Assembly (NCBI GenBank): GCA_034231615.1 | Contig: CM067298.1 | Location: 63,208,387 to 63,272,386, forward strand | From: Meghimatium bilineatum | Lineage: Eukaryota; Mollusca; Gastropoda; Stylommatophora; Philomycidae | Reading direction: 5' to 3' | DNA: 64,000 nucleotides | Part shown: one piece after another, positions 24,793-35,849 of the stretch | Numbering within the stretch: position 1 is the first letter of the stretch | Layout of the letters: each line of letters opens with the position of its first letter | Position numbers and translations under genes: made by a program | Notes under the pieces: generated by a model | Database searches by the model: none | The model's input: the letters and a program-made list of their open reading frames with translations, nothing else | What the model was told of the DNA's origin: nothing

Positions 24793-26037
24793 AGTAGTAT
24801 ATAGTCAACATAAAAGGCCGCGGGTCAGTTGGTCTGTTGGGTCTGTCACGGGTCCGTTAATATAGCTCATATAACAAAATATGGCCCATGGAGAGGTCGT
24901 GCTGAGGTCGTGCAGAGGTCGCCCAGTTCATACATACCATGCCCTGATAAGACATGATAAGACGTGATAAGTGTGATAAGGTACCAGATCCAATATGGCG
25001 AGCGGATCGAGGCCGGTCACGTGCCGTCGCGGGCAAGGCGGGGATCATGATATCGGCGGGGCGGACGACGAGGTCACCGACCCAAACAACTGGAAAAGGG
25101 GTGGGAGGTAAGGGCATTTTCTCTATAGTTTTCTTGATAAATAAAACGTCTATGGAAAGTTACAATGAATGAGGTCACCATAACCAGGTCGTATGGTGGG
25201 GGTCATATATACCTCTACCATATTTAGATCTAGGTTAATTCCTTCGAAGACATAGCACTGACGTGTGTGCCACTTGTGTTTAACATGGAAATTCTGATCA
25301 CAAAAACACAATACAACTTTACGTTACAAGGTCGATTAGCCATCTGTTAGGGCACGGAAACTTACACCAAATGATGTCAGCATAACCCAGTCACGGTGTC
25401 AGATTCATATATACCACCATATTTAGATCTGGTTTAAATAGTTCGAAGCTATAATACTGACGCGTGTGAGACTTGTGTTTAAATTAAATATATACCTCAT
25501 ATAACAATATTGAGCTGCGAATGTGTGAATGTGCCGAATGTGCAACCGAATGTGTTGAGTGTGCCCGCACAACTAATATAGTGGCAATCGAACCGACCGG
25601 CGGCGGGGTGTGGTCCGGAGCGATACCCACTAGCTGTGTGTGAATCCGATCAAATTGTGTATCTAATGATGAAAATGTGTGTTTGAGGTGGGGTGTGTAG
25701 TGGGAAATTCCCTTTAGTTGTTATGCTAATACAAGGAGCTGGGCTCGTGATAAAGAAAATTTCCACTGTAACTTCCAGTGAATGAGATCAAAATAACTGC
25801 ACCTTCCCCAACTTGTGTCCGTGGGGATGAGTTTGGTTAGTGTTAACGTGTTATAGCCTTAACTGTTTAGTGGGTATGTTGGGGTTTTTCCACTGACATT
25901 TATTTATGGCAATATCTTTTATATAAAACGAACCAATTTTAAACCACATGTGAAAGATCACGCAAAGTTCAGATCATAAAACTGCAAAATGCTATATAAT
26001 TACAGTCACGGAAACTAGCCAGAGCAGTGTAATTAAC
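24793..26037 (+). repeat. Left terminal inverted repeat (~1.25 kb)
   Basis: Pairs with 29675-30965. Order from the outside: agtagtatatagtc, cataaaaggccgcgg, aggtcgtgc short tandem units, GATAAG array, a GC-rich stretch (about 24995-25110), then two or more degenerate ~200-bp units carrying ctgacgtgtgtg and tcgattagccatctgttagg. Next come a CCGGCGGCGGGG block and the inner end ...gcagtgtaattaac at 26037. Arms differ by scattered substitutions and by repeat copy number, so they are older than the foldback arms at 4.5 kb. Confidence 0.88.
24946..24985 (+). repeat. GATAAG array in left TIR (4 units)
   Basis: Four (t)gataag motifs spaced about 10 bp apart. The right arm has about eight in reverse complement. 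WGATAR is the binding site of animal GATA factors; any such role here is inference. Confidence 0.7.
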
Positions 26038-27699
26038 CTATGGTCGTAGATGGGGTGCTGTGGTGGTGGTAATAAAAATCCGGTATAGGTCAAACTATTC
26101 GAAACGATACCACTGATGCGTGTGCTGCTTGTATTTAACATGCAAATTCAGACCATAAAAACACCATAAAACTTTAGCTTAAAAGGTCGATTAGCCATCT
26201 GTTAGGCACGGCATATTTCAATATATGATCATTAACGTACTGTATGATAGAGAAGAGTGCTTTTACACAAAGAAAACGGCCATGGAAACATAGTACGAAT
26301 GAGGGCAGCATAATCCGATCACGCAAACAATATATGAAGGCTAACACCCTTTATCTATCTTAGCTGTCTCTGTCTGAATATAACCATTATAAACATGTTT
26401 TGGTGTCCGAATGTAGGGATTTCTTTTCGTGATCATGCTATATTATTATTAATGATATTAATATACTGATACAAATGATATTTACATTATAGCTTTAAAT
26501 TTCAAACAGCATTTTACAAAATATTTCCGAATCTATGAAATAGTTTCAAACAAGAAAAACCAATTCCTGTATAAATATTACACTTCAACGATAAAACCAC
26601 AAGTAGAGCATGACGGTTTACTGACGGGGGTTGAGCCCGTAACGCGTGTCAATCGATAATCACCAAGCGTGACGACTTGACCAAGGCGTAAAAATGTATT
26701 AGATTAACATGGGCAAGGGCAAAATAATCGGGGATAAATATAAGAAACATATATATGCATGAAGCATACATAAGCGTGAACATGTCGCATTCATAACATT
26801 TCTTGAATTACTTAAAACGGGTCAAAATTAGGCTTTTTAAAATTAAATAATGAAAATTAAAAAGTTGGTCTGTTAAATGCTTATAATACGGCCATATCAC
26901 ACCACCTGGTAGAGATTAACACCTTTTGTTCTCATGATCGTCTTTGACACGTTTATTAATGCAATTTTGAATATTTGTAAATCAGACTCTGCAACACGAT
27001 TTAGCAATGTGTTACACCTGTCAACAACCGCAGTGCTAATAGCCGGGAATAAACACTCGTCAGGTAAGTACAAAGAGTGACGAGTAATATGGGGCCGCCG
27101 AGAATAAAATTATCTTGGGTTATAAACGTGAAATACATAGATGTACCAATATATTTCATATTTATTTTCAAATATTATTTACAAAATTTCAATTTCCGTT
27201 AAAATCGGGTGTGAAATATGATTTTTACGCTTATAAACTTGTTTTGGTGTTTAATCTCACAAGGCGAGTTTTCCTGGTCTGAAACAACCATCTCTGTTTG
27301 ACCATATCATATATATATATTTCATTAACTTTATTAAAAACCAACATTATTCACGTTTTTTAGAACGTCTGTATACTAAAAAAAACTCAATAAACACATC
27401 CATATTTTGAACAACAAAACCCCTGTCGGCTCTAAAATATTTACAGCTGGTAGATTCAGTTGTAATAAAAGCTCCCATAGATTAATTAATGACTGGACAG
27501 TTTACTAACCTTAACCATAGAAAGCGTGGGTGGGGGATTAGCTTTTATTATCTGTATTGTGGGTGACCTTTCACATATGGTTTAAAATCGGTTTTCTTTA
27601 TATAAAAGATACTGACAGAAATAATATTAAATATCTGTATGTAATCAAACTATACAGTGCCTATTAATATATTCCGAAAACACACCCCATTTGTACCCG
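26038..27699. other. Interior of long-TIR element, proximal part
   Basis: AT-rich with no coding frame. 26090-26215 repeats part of the TIR unit (ctgatgcgtgtg, tcgattagccatctgttagg), so TIR-like sequence extends inward on this side without a partner. Confidence 0.5.
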
Positions 27700-29345
27700 C
27701 CCAACAAAAATTCACTTATCATAGTTAAACAAATCGCTTTCTGAAGTTTTCGAAACTAGCAAAGACATTGTGTGGTGGTTTTCTAGACATACAAAGGCAA
27801 ATTACAGTGGATTTATGCGCCAACAGGGTTCATATTACATATTGCCTTAAGACAAATTGCCTGTTTTATCACTTTCACAGCTAGACAAGCATTTCTAACT
27901 ACTTTTTTGCAATGCGCAAAGACATTGGGGAAGGGGTTCTAGACTTACAATGCAAATTTTCTTTTTTTTTATGTAACAACAGGGTTCATATTATACGTTT
28001 CCATATAGAAAACTTCATATTTATCACTTTTCACATAGAGGCAAGAAACTATTAACACATTTCCATTTGACAAACGTAGTTTTATCATATTTCTATTTAT
28101 CACACAATATAAAACAACACTACAGACCTTGTACACTAAAAGCACAAAGCATTTATCATTTTTCACAGCTAGGTAAACTACTTTTCATAATTTTCGCACC
28201 GAGTACAGGCAATATTTGCCGCTACTCTAGACTTGCACAGAAAAATTGCAGTGGTTTTATGGACCAACAGGGTTCGTATTACATATTTCTATATGACAAA
28301 AGTAATAGTTATTTTTTTTTCACAGGTAGACACCGCCCCTTTACTGTTTTTAAATATGTTTTATTAGTTGTCTAAATTGTCATACCATACGAAACCATAT
28401 TTCAGTAAAGTTGTAGTAATATCATAACAAATTTTTATCATGTTTGTATTTGTGTTATTGCAGAACGTTCCATTTTTCCACAACTAACTAACCCACCTTT
28501 AGTGATTTTCGTTATGTTTTATCGTTTGTCTTAATTATCATACCATACGAAACGATATTTCAGTTCTTTTACACAAACATTATAACACACGTTGTCCTCT
28601 TTTTATGTGTGTGAGTACATCATTTATCATTTTTTTCGCAACTAACCAACCCACTTTTAATACCAAAATAAACAATTTTTACAGTACGTTATCACTAACA
28701 ACATAACAAATATCGCCCTGATTTTATTTGTAGACCTGCGTCATTTATCAATTGTAGTGATTTTCGTTATGTTTTATCAGTAATTGTCTAAATTATCATA
28801 ACATACGAATCCAAAGTTAAGTAATTTTGCACAAACATCATAACACATTTACCATGTTTTATTTGTGGACCTTTATCAGTTATTACTTTTTCGTAATTAG
28901 ACAAATCGATTTTAGTGATTTTCGGTATGTTTTATCAAATGTCTAAGTTATGAAACCATACGAAACACCATTTTTCAGTACGGTACCACTAACAACATGA
29001 CAACTTTTGGCATGTTTTATCTATTGGACTTCATCACTTATCACGTTTTCACATCTATGAAAGTTGGTGGTATCACTTTTTGGTGTGATCAAAGAGACAT
29101 CATTTGTTTCTTTTCTATACTTAAAGTTGCGCATTTCACGACATTTAGACACAAAACATGGTGCCAATGAACGTATTTCCATATGGTAAACTACATATTG
29201 CATCCGTTTTCTAAATTATTATGCCATACGAAAAAAAACACGCCAACACTTCTCACTAACTTCATACATCATTTTGACAAGCTTCTGTATATGAAGTGGC
29301 ATCGTTTATCACTATTTGTAAAATAGACAAACTAACAATTGTCAT
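27700..29345. repeat. Degenerate long-period repeats inside the element
   Basis: accatacgaaac-type blocks recur near 28384, 28544, 28798, 28957 and 29222. Spacing alternates at about 157-160 and 254-265 bp. tatcatttttcac and gttttatc motifs sit between them, and cagggttcatatta recurs near 27824 and 27970 (gttcgtatta at 28270). No frame is kept. Confidence 0.65.
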
Positions 29346-29364
29346 ACATAGGCCCTGGCAAGAT

Positions 29365-29525
29365 TAGCTGCTGATATCCCCTCTCAAGATGTGCTGCTGA
29401 AATCGCCTGTCAGGACCCGCTGCTGACATCCCCTGTCAAGATCCGCTGCTGAAATGCCATGTTGATATCCCTATCACGAGCAGCTGCTGATATCCTCTGT
29501 CAATATCCCGACTGATATCCCCTGC
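29365..29525 (+). repeat. 26-bp minisatellite
   Basis: gctgctgatatcccctgtca-type units start at 29367, 29393, 29419 and 29444, followed by decayed units to about 29525. Confidence 0.85.
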
Positions 29526-29674
29526 TAGCCTGAACATGAGAAAAACATTTCCGGGAGGGGTGTGCAATAATACAAGACACTACACACAACAAATTATTAA
29601 TACATTACAGTTTAACACAACACGTAGTAGTTTGTATCAGGCAAAAATGTTGTATGTCATTTGCTGTGTTTGGC

Positions 29675-30965
29675 GTTAATTACACTGCTCTGGCTAGTTT
29701 CCGTGACTGTAATTATATAGCATCTGGCAGTTTTATGATCTGAACTTTGCGTGATCTTTCACATGTGGTTTAAAATTGGTTCGTTTTATATAAAAGATAT
29801 TGCCATCAATAAATTTCAGTGGGAAAACCCCAACATACCCACTAAACAGATAAGGTTATAACATGTTAATACTCACCAAACTCATCCCCACTGACACAAG
29901 TTGGGGAAGGTGGAGTTATTTTAACCTCATTCGCTGGAAGTCACAGTGGAAATTTTCTTTATCACGAGCTCAGCTCCTTGTATCAGCATAACAACTAAAG
30001 AGAATTTCCCACTACCCACCCCACCTCACACGCACATTTTCATCATTAGATACATAATTTGATCCGATTCACACACAACGAGCAGTTATCGCTCCGGACC
30101 ACACCCCGCCGCCGGTCGGTTCGATTGCCACCATATTAGATTTGCGGGCACACTCAACACATTCGGTTGCACATTCGGCACATTCACACATTCGCAGCTC
30201 AATATTGTTATATGAGGTATATATTATTTTAAACACAAGTCTCACAGGCGTCAGTATTATAGCTTCGAACTATTTAAACCAGATCTAAATATGGTGGTAT
30301 ATATGAATCTGACACCGTGACTGGGTTATGCTGACATCATTTGGTGTAAGTTTCCGTGCCCTAACAGATGGCTAATCGACCTTGTAACGTAAAGTTGTAT
30401 TGTGTTTTTGTGGTCAGAATTTCCATGTTAAACACAAGTGGCACACACGTCAGTGCTATGCCTTCAAAGGAATATAACTATGTCTAAATATGGTAGAGGT
30501 ATATATGACCCCCACCGTATGACCTGGTTACGGTGACCTCATTCATTGTAACTTTCCATTGACGTTTTGTTTATCACGAAAACTATAGAGAAAATGCCAC
30601 TACCTCTCACCCTTTTCCAGTTGTCTTGGTCCATGACCTCGCCGCCCGCCCCGCCGATATCGTAATCTCCGTCCCGCCCGCGACGGCACGTGACTGGCCG
30701 CGATCTGTTCGCTATATTGGATCTGGTACCTTATCACGCTTATCACTTCTTATCACTTTTATCAGGTCTTATCACGTCTTATCACGTCTTATCATGTCTT
30801 ATCAGGGTATGGTATGCACGACCTGCACGACCTCTGCGCGATCTGCACGACCTCTGCACGACCTCTCCATGGACCGTATTTTGTTATATGAGCTATATTA
30901 ACGGACCCGTGACAGACCCAACAGACCAACTGACTTGCGGCCTTTTATGCTGACCATATACTACT
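29675..30965 (-). repeat. Right terminal inverted repeat (~1.29 kb)
   Basis: Reverse complement of 24793-26037 with substitutions and indels. It is slightly longer because the GATA and cacgacctct arrays have more units. Short frames here (for example 30626-30901) are TIR sequence, not genes. Confidence 0.88.
30726..30808 (-). repeat. CTTATC (GATAAG) array in right TIR (~8 units)
   Basis: About eight cttatca(c/t)-type motifs about 10 bp apart, twice the number in the left arm. Immediately outside is a tandem of gcacgacctct units. Confidence 0.75.
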
Positions 30966-31045
30966 AGTGTGCTACGGGCTCTCACACAGGTAACACATCT
31001 GAATCCACAGTCTCTAACACAGATTACCCATCTGTAACAATAAAT
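30966..31045 (+). repeat. Right TSD and flanking ~33-bp minisatellite
   Basis: agtgtg (30966-30971) is followed by units ctctcacacaggtaacacat and ctctaacacagattacccat. Both relate to 12365-12435 and to the left flank at 24768. Confidence 0.75.
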
Positions 31046-31507
31046 GTTCCCCATGTCCGGTGGTGGACGTTTACATCCAGCCTCAGGTAGATATTTCTCT
31101 GGAAATGTTTTAAGGGGGTATTTCCAGAAAATTTTTCTTTCACAATGGCATATTTTACACAATGCAGGGTACAATGACATAAACTAGATTTGCACAATGT
31201 GGCCGACCGTAGGGCACACTGATATTACATAGATAACTTCTGCCACAAAGGTGAAATCCTTGAAATTTCGAGGCATGCTACATTTAAATGAAGTGATTTC
31301 CTGAGAGCAGATGGAAAAACATCTGCAAATCACTGCCAAGACCATCGGCACATAGGGCTGAACAGGCGCCCATAACAATGTGATTGTAATCAAATTTAAG
31401 CGGATGTCCTGAAGAGGCAGGTTGTGATGACACATAATTCGCGATAGCCATTATAGTTAGAACGTATCAAATGAGGCTAAGTGGATCTATTTAGTAAAAT
31501 GTGCATG
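31046..31507. other. Unassigned DNA
   Basis: No supported gene. The 83-codon minus-strand frame at 31184-31435 has no recognisable domain. Confidence 0.35.
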
Positions 31508-31770
31508 GGAGCCGCGTAGTGCAGTGGTTAGCGCACTGGCTTCGCATATGAGTTGTCCTTGGTTCATTCCCCAGATGAGGCGGCAATGTTTTCGGATCGC
31601 AACGGCTCCCAGGTCGACCCAGCCTTAAATGGGTACCGGATTAATCTGGGAAGTAAAGACTGCGACGGAGAGGAGATGGCTACCGCCCTCATTTGCAGAG
31701 CCTCTGAAATGTGAGATCGCTAATATCTCACACCCCTACGGCATTAATAAATGCTAAACTTTACTTTTTT
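31508..31770 (+). mobile_element. tRNA-derived SINE, family A
   Basis: The A box tagtgcagtgg fits the TRGYNNARNNG consensus. The B-box region is ttggttcattcccc. The body shares aggtcgacccagccttaaat and tgagatcgctaatatctcac with 11231-11502, and the 3' end is cattaataaatgct followed by a short T-rich tail. The copies differ by scattered substitutions. Confidence 0.85.
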
Positions 31771-31879
31771 GTACATGGTAAAGATAGCGTCACTACATTT
31801 CTAGTGGACAGGGCCTTGTGCAAGCGAAGGCAATTAAGTAATTTCTATGTCAATTATAAGTATTATGTATACAATTTAT

Positions 31880-32235
31880 TTTTTGAGTGTCCATGTATTC
31901 TGTGCATGATATTACATTCATCATATTTCTTAAAGTTCCATTGTTTATTCTATCTCCTTTTCGTACCCCAAGTACTGTTCTCATGCATTTCATTTCGCAT
32001 AGTGCAAGTTGTTTTAGTTTCTCTGGTAGAGTCCAGGTATGGCATTAGTAGCACAGTGTTGGCATGGATGCTGTGTTTATTACTGTTCTTTTGGAGATCA
32101 TCCTAATGTTTCATCAGTGGTGAAAATTTATATAAAACAGCGTTTGCCTTCTCACGTCTCTATTTCTGTATCCAGTCTCCCATCTTCCGAGAATACACCT
32201 AGATTATTCACGTATATACTTAGCTCCTAAGCTCC
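31880..32235 (-). pseudogene. LINE RT thumb remnant, family 2-like
   Basis: Minus-strand frames read SEDGRLDTEIETREKANAVL, then YKFSPLMKH and, after frameshifts, EMKCMRTVLGVRKGDRIN. The corresponding positions in RTE/L2-type LINEs are FSEDGRLDTEI.TRI.KANAV...L...EMKCLR...G..R.D.I. The catalytic palm is absent. The 131-codon plus-strand frame over it (31711-32106) is a shadow. Confidence 0.7.
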
Positions 32236-32475
32236 AAGTAGGGAATTTAATTTCAATGTTTTACTAGTTCCGGCTTTCAAATCCTGTCGAAGTGTTGGCG
32301 TGGGCTAGCTTTTGTGAGCTTTAGCAATCGCAATGTTAGCCAGAGGAAATATATGAGCATTATTGACTATAATTTATGAAGCTCAAAACAAATTAACACT
32401 TTCTTGGGAAAATTTCTTCACGTTTCAAAACATTCTTCTTTACTATGTATTATAAGCCAAACAACTGTCTAAACT

Positions 32476-32728
32476 CTGTTCACTCTAAGAATAAAGTGGA
32501 TCGAAACACACCCCTACATTACTCCGCCACAACAGGTGATTTTTAAACAGATTTATACGTAAATACAATATTATTTAAGACATTTAGAAACAATTAAAAA
32601 TTATATTTGAACAACGTTTAAAACGAAATTTAAAAACAATATTATTGGGCACTTTACAATCGATTAATGCGTTCTGCGTGAAACAACAAATCAGAAGCTC
32701 TGACCCACTTCATTCTTAGAGTGAACAG
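32476..32728. mobile_element. 253-bp MITE with 27-bp TIRs
   Basis: ctgttcactctaagaat plus the next ten bases is repeated inverted at 32702-32728, with two mismatches in 27. The interior is AT-rich and non-coding. TA dinucleotides lie a few bases outside each end, consistent with but not proving a Tc1/mariner-type TA target. Confidence 0.8.
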
Positions 32729-33929
32729 ATTATACAGTGTAGAAATTCAACTAATGATGCTACTTTTCTTTTTGTTCACATGTTAGCACGACCCGTTCCG
32801 TTATGTTCCGGTATATAGTATTGACCGCTCAGAACTAACTGATATCAGTAATGTAAGACAGATAGAAGAGGATGGGCAGACAAAGCACCAAAACCACGAT
32901 CCGAAAAATCTCTGCTTAGCTGTAGTAATTCTTGAAGATTTCAACAAACCGCCTCCAGATACACAAGGGATAACCCCTATGCAATTTACACCAGGTAAGT
33001 CTTCTGTCGCAAGCATCGACTGTACATCCCTCTGTACAGAAAGTAAATATGACCTGAATAGCTGATCTGCGATTATTTCTATGCGTTTCGTTGGTCGGTC
33101 TTTTCTGACATGCCACTCTGTTTATAAATAGTTACTAATGGAAATCACGACAATAGTCAAAAACGTCACTAAGGAAGTTTTTACTTGCTAAACAGAGGTT
33201 TATATTAGAGCCATATTTCTGCAGTATTTTATTCTGAATAAATAATTAATTGAGCCGAACTGACTCAGGGCATTCTGTACAACGTACCAACGTGTATATA
33301 TGCCGTGGCTGATGGTAACGGGTGCGCATGATGCTATAGTTCGTTTATAAATTCGTAATCACACTTTCAAGCGAATATCGCAGAAATTGTTAAATCGCCC
33401 AGATTTCTGGTATGCAATAGTAGTCTTTATCCGACGCAAAAATACTACTATTATTTAGTTCATAACTGCTCTGTATTGTGCATATTGGCGAAATCGTTTG
33501 AAGTTTTTTGTCCACTGCAAATAAGTGGTATTTTAGAATTTTATATATTACATTAAATATGTTACTGTCAACATTGCATTCAAATGTGTACTTGCTAATA
33601 AATATTTGAAAGGTCAAATTGTTGTCTGAGTTGTTAGTTATGATCAACAAAAAACGTCACTGAAATACACAGCTGTAGAATTGCCCTTCGGTTGCCATTA
33701 GACACTAGGCTTTCTCAACTGCTGTTAAATACTGTATTATTTTAACCGATATTGTATATGTATTTTGTTACCACCGTATATATATCTAATTGTATCCTCA
33801 ACGTACACTTATTTATGTAGGGCTTTTATGAGGTTTGTCCATGAAATATTTTCTTCAAAATTCTGAATCTCATGATTCAAAGAGGTTGATTATTATTAAT
33901 AGGTGCAGTAATTATAATCCATCTCGGTA
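32729..33929. other. Unassigned DNA
   Basis: Two overlapping minus-strand frames (32801-33016, 32916-33116) show no domain I recognise. No other support. Confidence 0.35.
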
Positions 33930-34520
33930 CCAGTGAACATCTTCCTTTCGAATTACATGATCTGAACATTGTTTCCAAAACTGAATGTCTTTTGGAGAGG
34001 TACTCGCGTGTCAAAACTCAGCATGGCACATTTTAAACTGCCTGTTATGATTAGCAATTTGTTCTTTGACCTTAGCCCAAACTAACTATATCGAGTTAAG
34101 GTAAGTATGATATTCCGGGAGTACCAAAGAAGTGTGGCCATAATGGTGAATGATTTTATCGATATAATACAACTTTGTTTTATTTGTCTTCTCCACAAGC
34201 TGTAAAACCTCGGGTTTCAAAAAAAGTATCAACGATGTGGAAATTTTCCTCAGTAAGCCATGTCTTAATTTAGTCTTTTGTATTTGATGCATCAAGTATT
34301 TTTTTGTTCTGTATGTGTTACTGCATTGTTACATGAAGCATTGCCCATTATTAACACGGTGATCCTTTTAGAATTGAAAGAAGACTGTTCTCCATCGAAT
34401 GGCTGAAAAATGTCCCTTCATGTAGGTATGCTAGTTCCTGCCATGTGTACCGTGGGTTTGAAAAATAAGTCCTGCTTCATGGATTTGCTGCTTGGAATGT
34501 TTCTGTTATGTTCACCATCC
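33930..34520 (-). pseudogene. Tc1/mariner-IS630-type DDE transposase remnant
   Basis: The minus-strand frame has VIMGNASCNNAVT-like sequence (second catalytic block, Asp lost), then LYYIDKIIHHYGHTSLVLPE and YHTYLNSI. After a stop come LVWAKVKEQIANHN and FWKQCSDHVIRKEDVHWY. This is the C-terminal half of the DDE family with the hallmark GHTVLRLPPYHCELNPIELVWAxVK. The Asn-Pro-Ile-Glu position is broken by mutation. Upstream (34420-34520) traces of the N-terminal half remain. Confidence 0.75.
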
Positions 34521-34739
34521 ATTGATTGTCATTCTTTAGTATTTATGTGGTGAGCGTTGACCCAGGTATCGTCCAAATATGTAATTTATAACCTTTGCTT
34601 CACCGCGTCCTGGGTATTTATTTAGGGAAGCAATCAAGTGTGGTTTTTCATAACACTATTCTTGCCACCTAAGGACTTTCTGAAAGTGAAGCCTAATGTT
34701 TTTACAATTTTCCACATCGAGTTTTTAGGTATTTCAATA

Positions 34740-35335
34740 TCACTATCGAACTGCAATTAAAATTTTTTTTGGGGGGGATAAGAAATATGTTCAGTATTAG
34801 CGAAAATTTTTAATATCACCGGTCTTATCTTCTTCTTCGGCGATCATCACCCAGTCAGGTTGGGACTCCGGATTCTGTGATATATGCTGCTGTCAGTTTT
34901 AGAGTTTCCACTGTGCCATACAGTTTTTCTTTGACGCTGATTGGGGTACCCGTATTATGACATCTATATCAATGTCGTCAACTTTCAATTTCAACTACTA
35001 TTCTTGAATTTGAATTGTTGTTCAAACTAATTCAATACAAATGTTTACTATACATTCAGCTGTTTAAATATACCGTCGTCATGGTGCTGTCTAATAAACT
35101 ATTGGTTTGACGTGACTGACTAATGTATGCGATCTTGCATACAAGAGACAAGAAATACACAAATAACACAGTTGTCGCTACATTATAAGGTTAAATATTC
35201 GCGTTTTTAAAAAATGTACTCAGAAACTGAAACATATCATAGATCAAAGTCATCGCTATATTTCAAGAAAATTATTCGCTTCTAATCTATTTTCTCTATG
35301 TTTCAGTCTTCCTGCCCGGGCAACGCCGGACATTC
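34740..35335. other. Unassigned DNA
   Basis: No supported gene between the DDE remnant and the CA-rich microsatellite. Confidence 0.35.
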
Positions 35336-35394
35336 CTTCTAACACACACAAACACACTCACGCACGCACTCACACACATATATACATACATATA
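35336..35394. repeat. CA-rich microsatellite
   Basis: Degenerate (ca)n/(cactcacgca) tract that runs into atacatacata. It truncates the endonuclease fragment next to it. Confidence 0.85.
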
Positions 35395-35700
35395 CTTATA
35401 GTACTCTCTTCCTTCACCGTTTTTCCTGTTTCTGTGTCTAATAATACTCCTACCCCCTCTCGTGTTTTTGTCCTCCTGAGTATATGACTTTAAATTTATC
35501 TGAATGTATCTCTCCTTCCCCTGTCCATCTAATTTCACCAATTCCTAAGATATTTACGTTAATTCTTTCCATTTCTTGCTTGATGTTGTCTAATTTACCA
35601 CACTTCGCTAACGATCTGACGTTCCATGTTGCTATATTAACACCAACTGCAGGCCTACTTCTGTGTGTCGACATGACTTTCATCTTGGGAGAATAATGTG
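35395..35700 (-). pseudogene. LINE AP-endonuclease N-terminal fragment
   Basis: The minus strand reads VNIATWNVRSLAKCGKLDNI, then EMERINVNILGIGEIRW and VIYSGG, followed after a frameshift by VGVLLDTETGKTVK. TWNVR (metal/phosphate site Asn) and the GIGEIRW glutamate are the first two conserved endonuclease motifs of RTE-like LINEs. The C-terminal endonuclease half and the RT are missing. It is the only endonuclease piece seen in the window and may belong to the same family as 20253-21267, whose copies all lack the 5' part. Confidence 0.85.
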
Positions 35701-35849
35701 ATAGTTGCCGTTGCTGTCCATATCCATATGGGAGATATCCATTCTTCTTCGTCTTCTTCTTCTTCAACATTCGCTCTCAAGTAACCACAACGAAATTATC
35801 GTGTGATTTCTGCAGTAAGAAGTTCCACAGTAGAACTGTGATTATTTGC

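Larger units (their letters stand above)
24793..30965. mobile_element. 6.2-kb long-TIR element, Polinton/Maverick-like, non-autonomous
   Basis: Seen: termini AGTAGTATAT...ATATACTACT, inverted repeats of about 1.25 kb, and a 6-bp flanking duplication agtgtg. Known: very long TIRs, 6-bp TSDs and a 5'-AG terminus characterise Polinton/Maverick DNA transposons, which normally run 15-20 kb and encode PolB, integrase, ATPase and capsid proteins. Inference: this is a deletion derivative or satellite of such an element, since the 3.6-kb interior has no frame longer than about 100 codons and no recognisable domain. Other long-TIR classes are not excluded. The empty target is an identifiable minisatellite. 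Confidence 0.65.

Noticed and set aside
24768-30993. 16-bp direct repeat as the TSD of the long-TIR element
   Set aside because: It lies 3-9 bp outside the TIR ends at unequal distances and is explained by the tandem-repeat target. The 6-bp agtgtg abuts both ends exactly.
31711-32106. 131-codon plus-strand frame
   Set aside because: The opposite strand carries recognisable LINE RT blocks, so this frame is a shadow.
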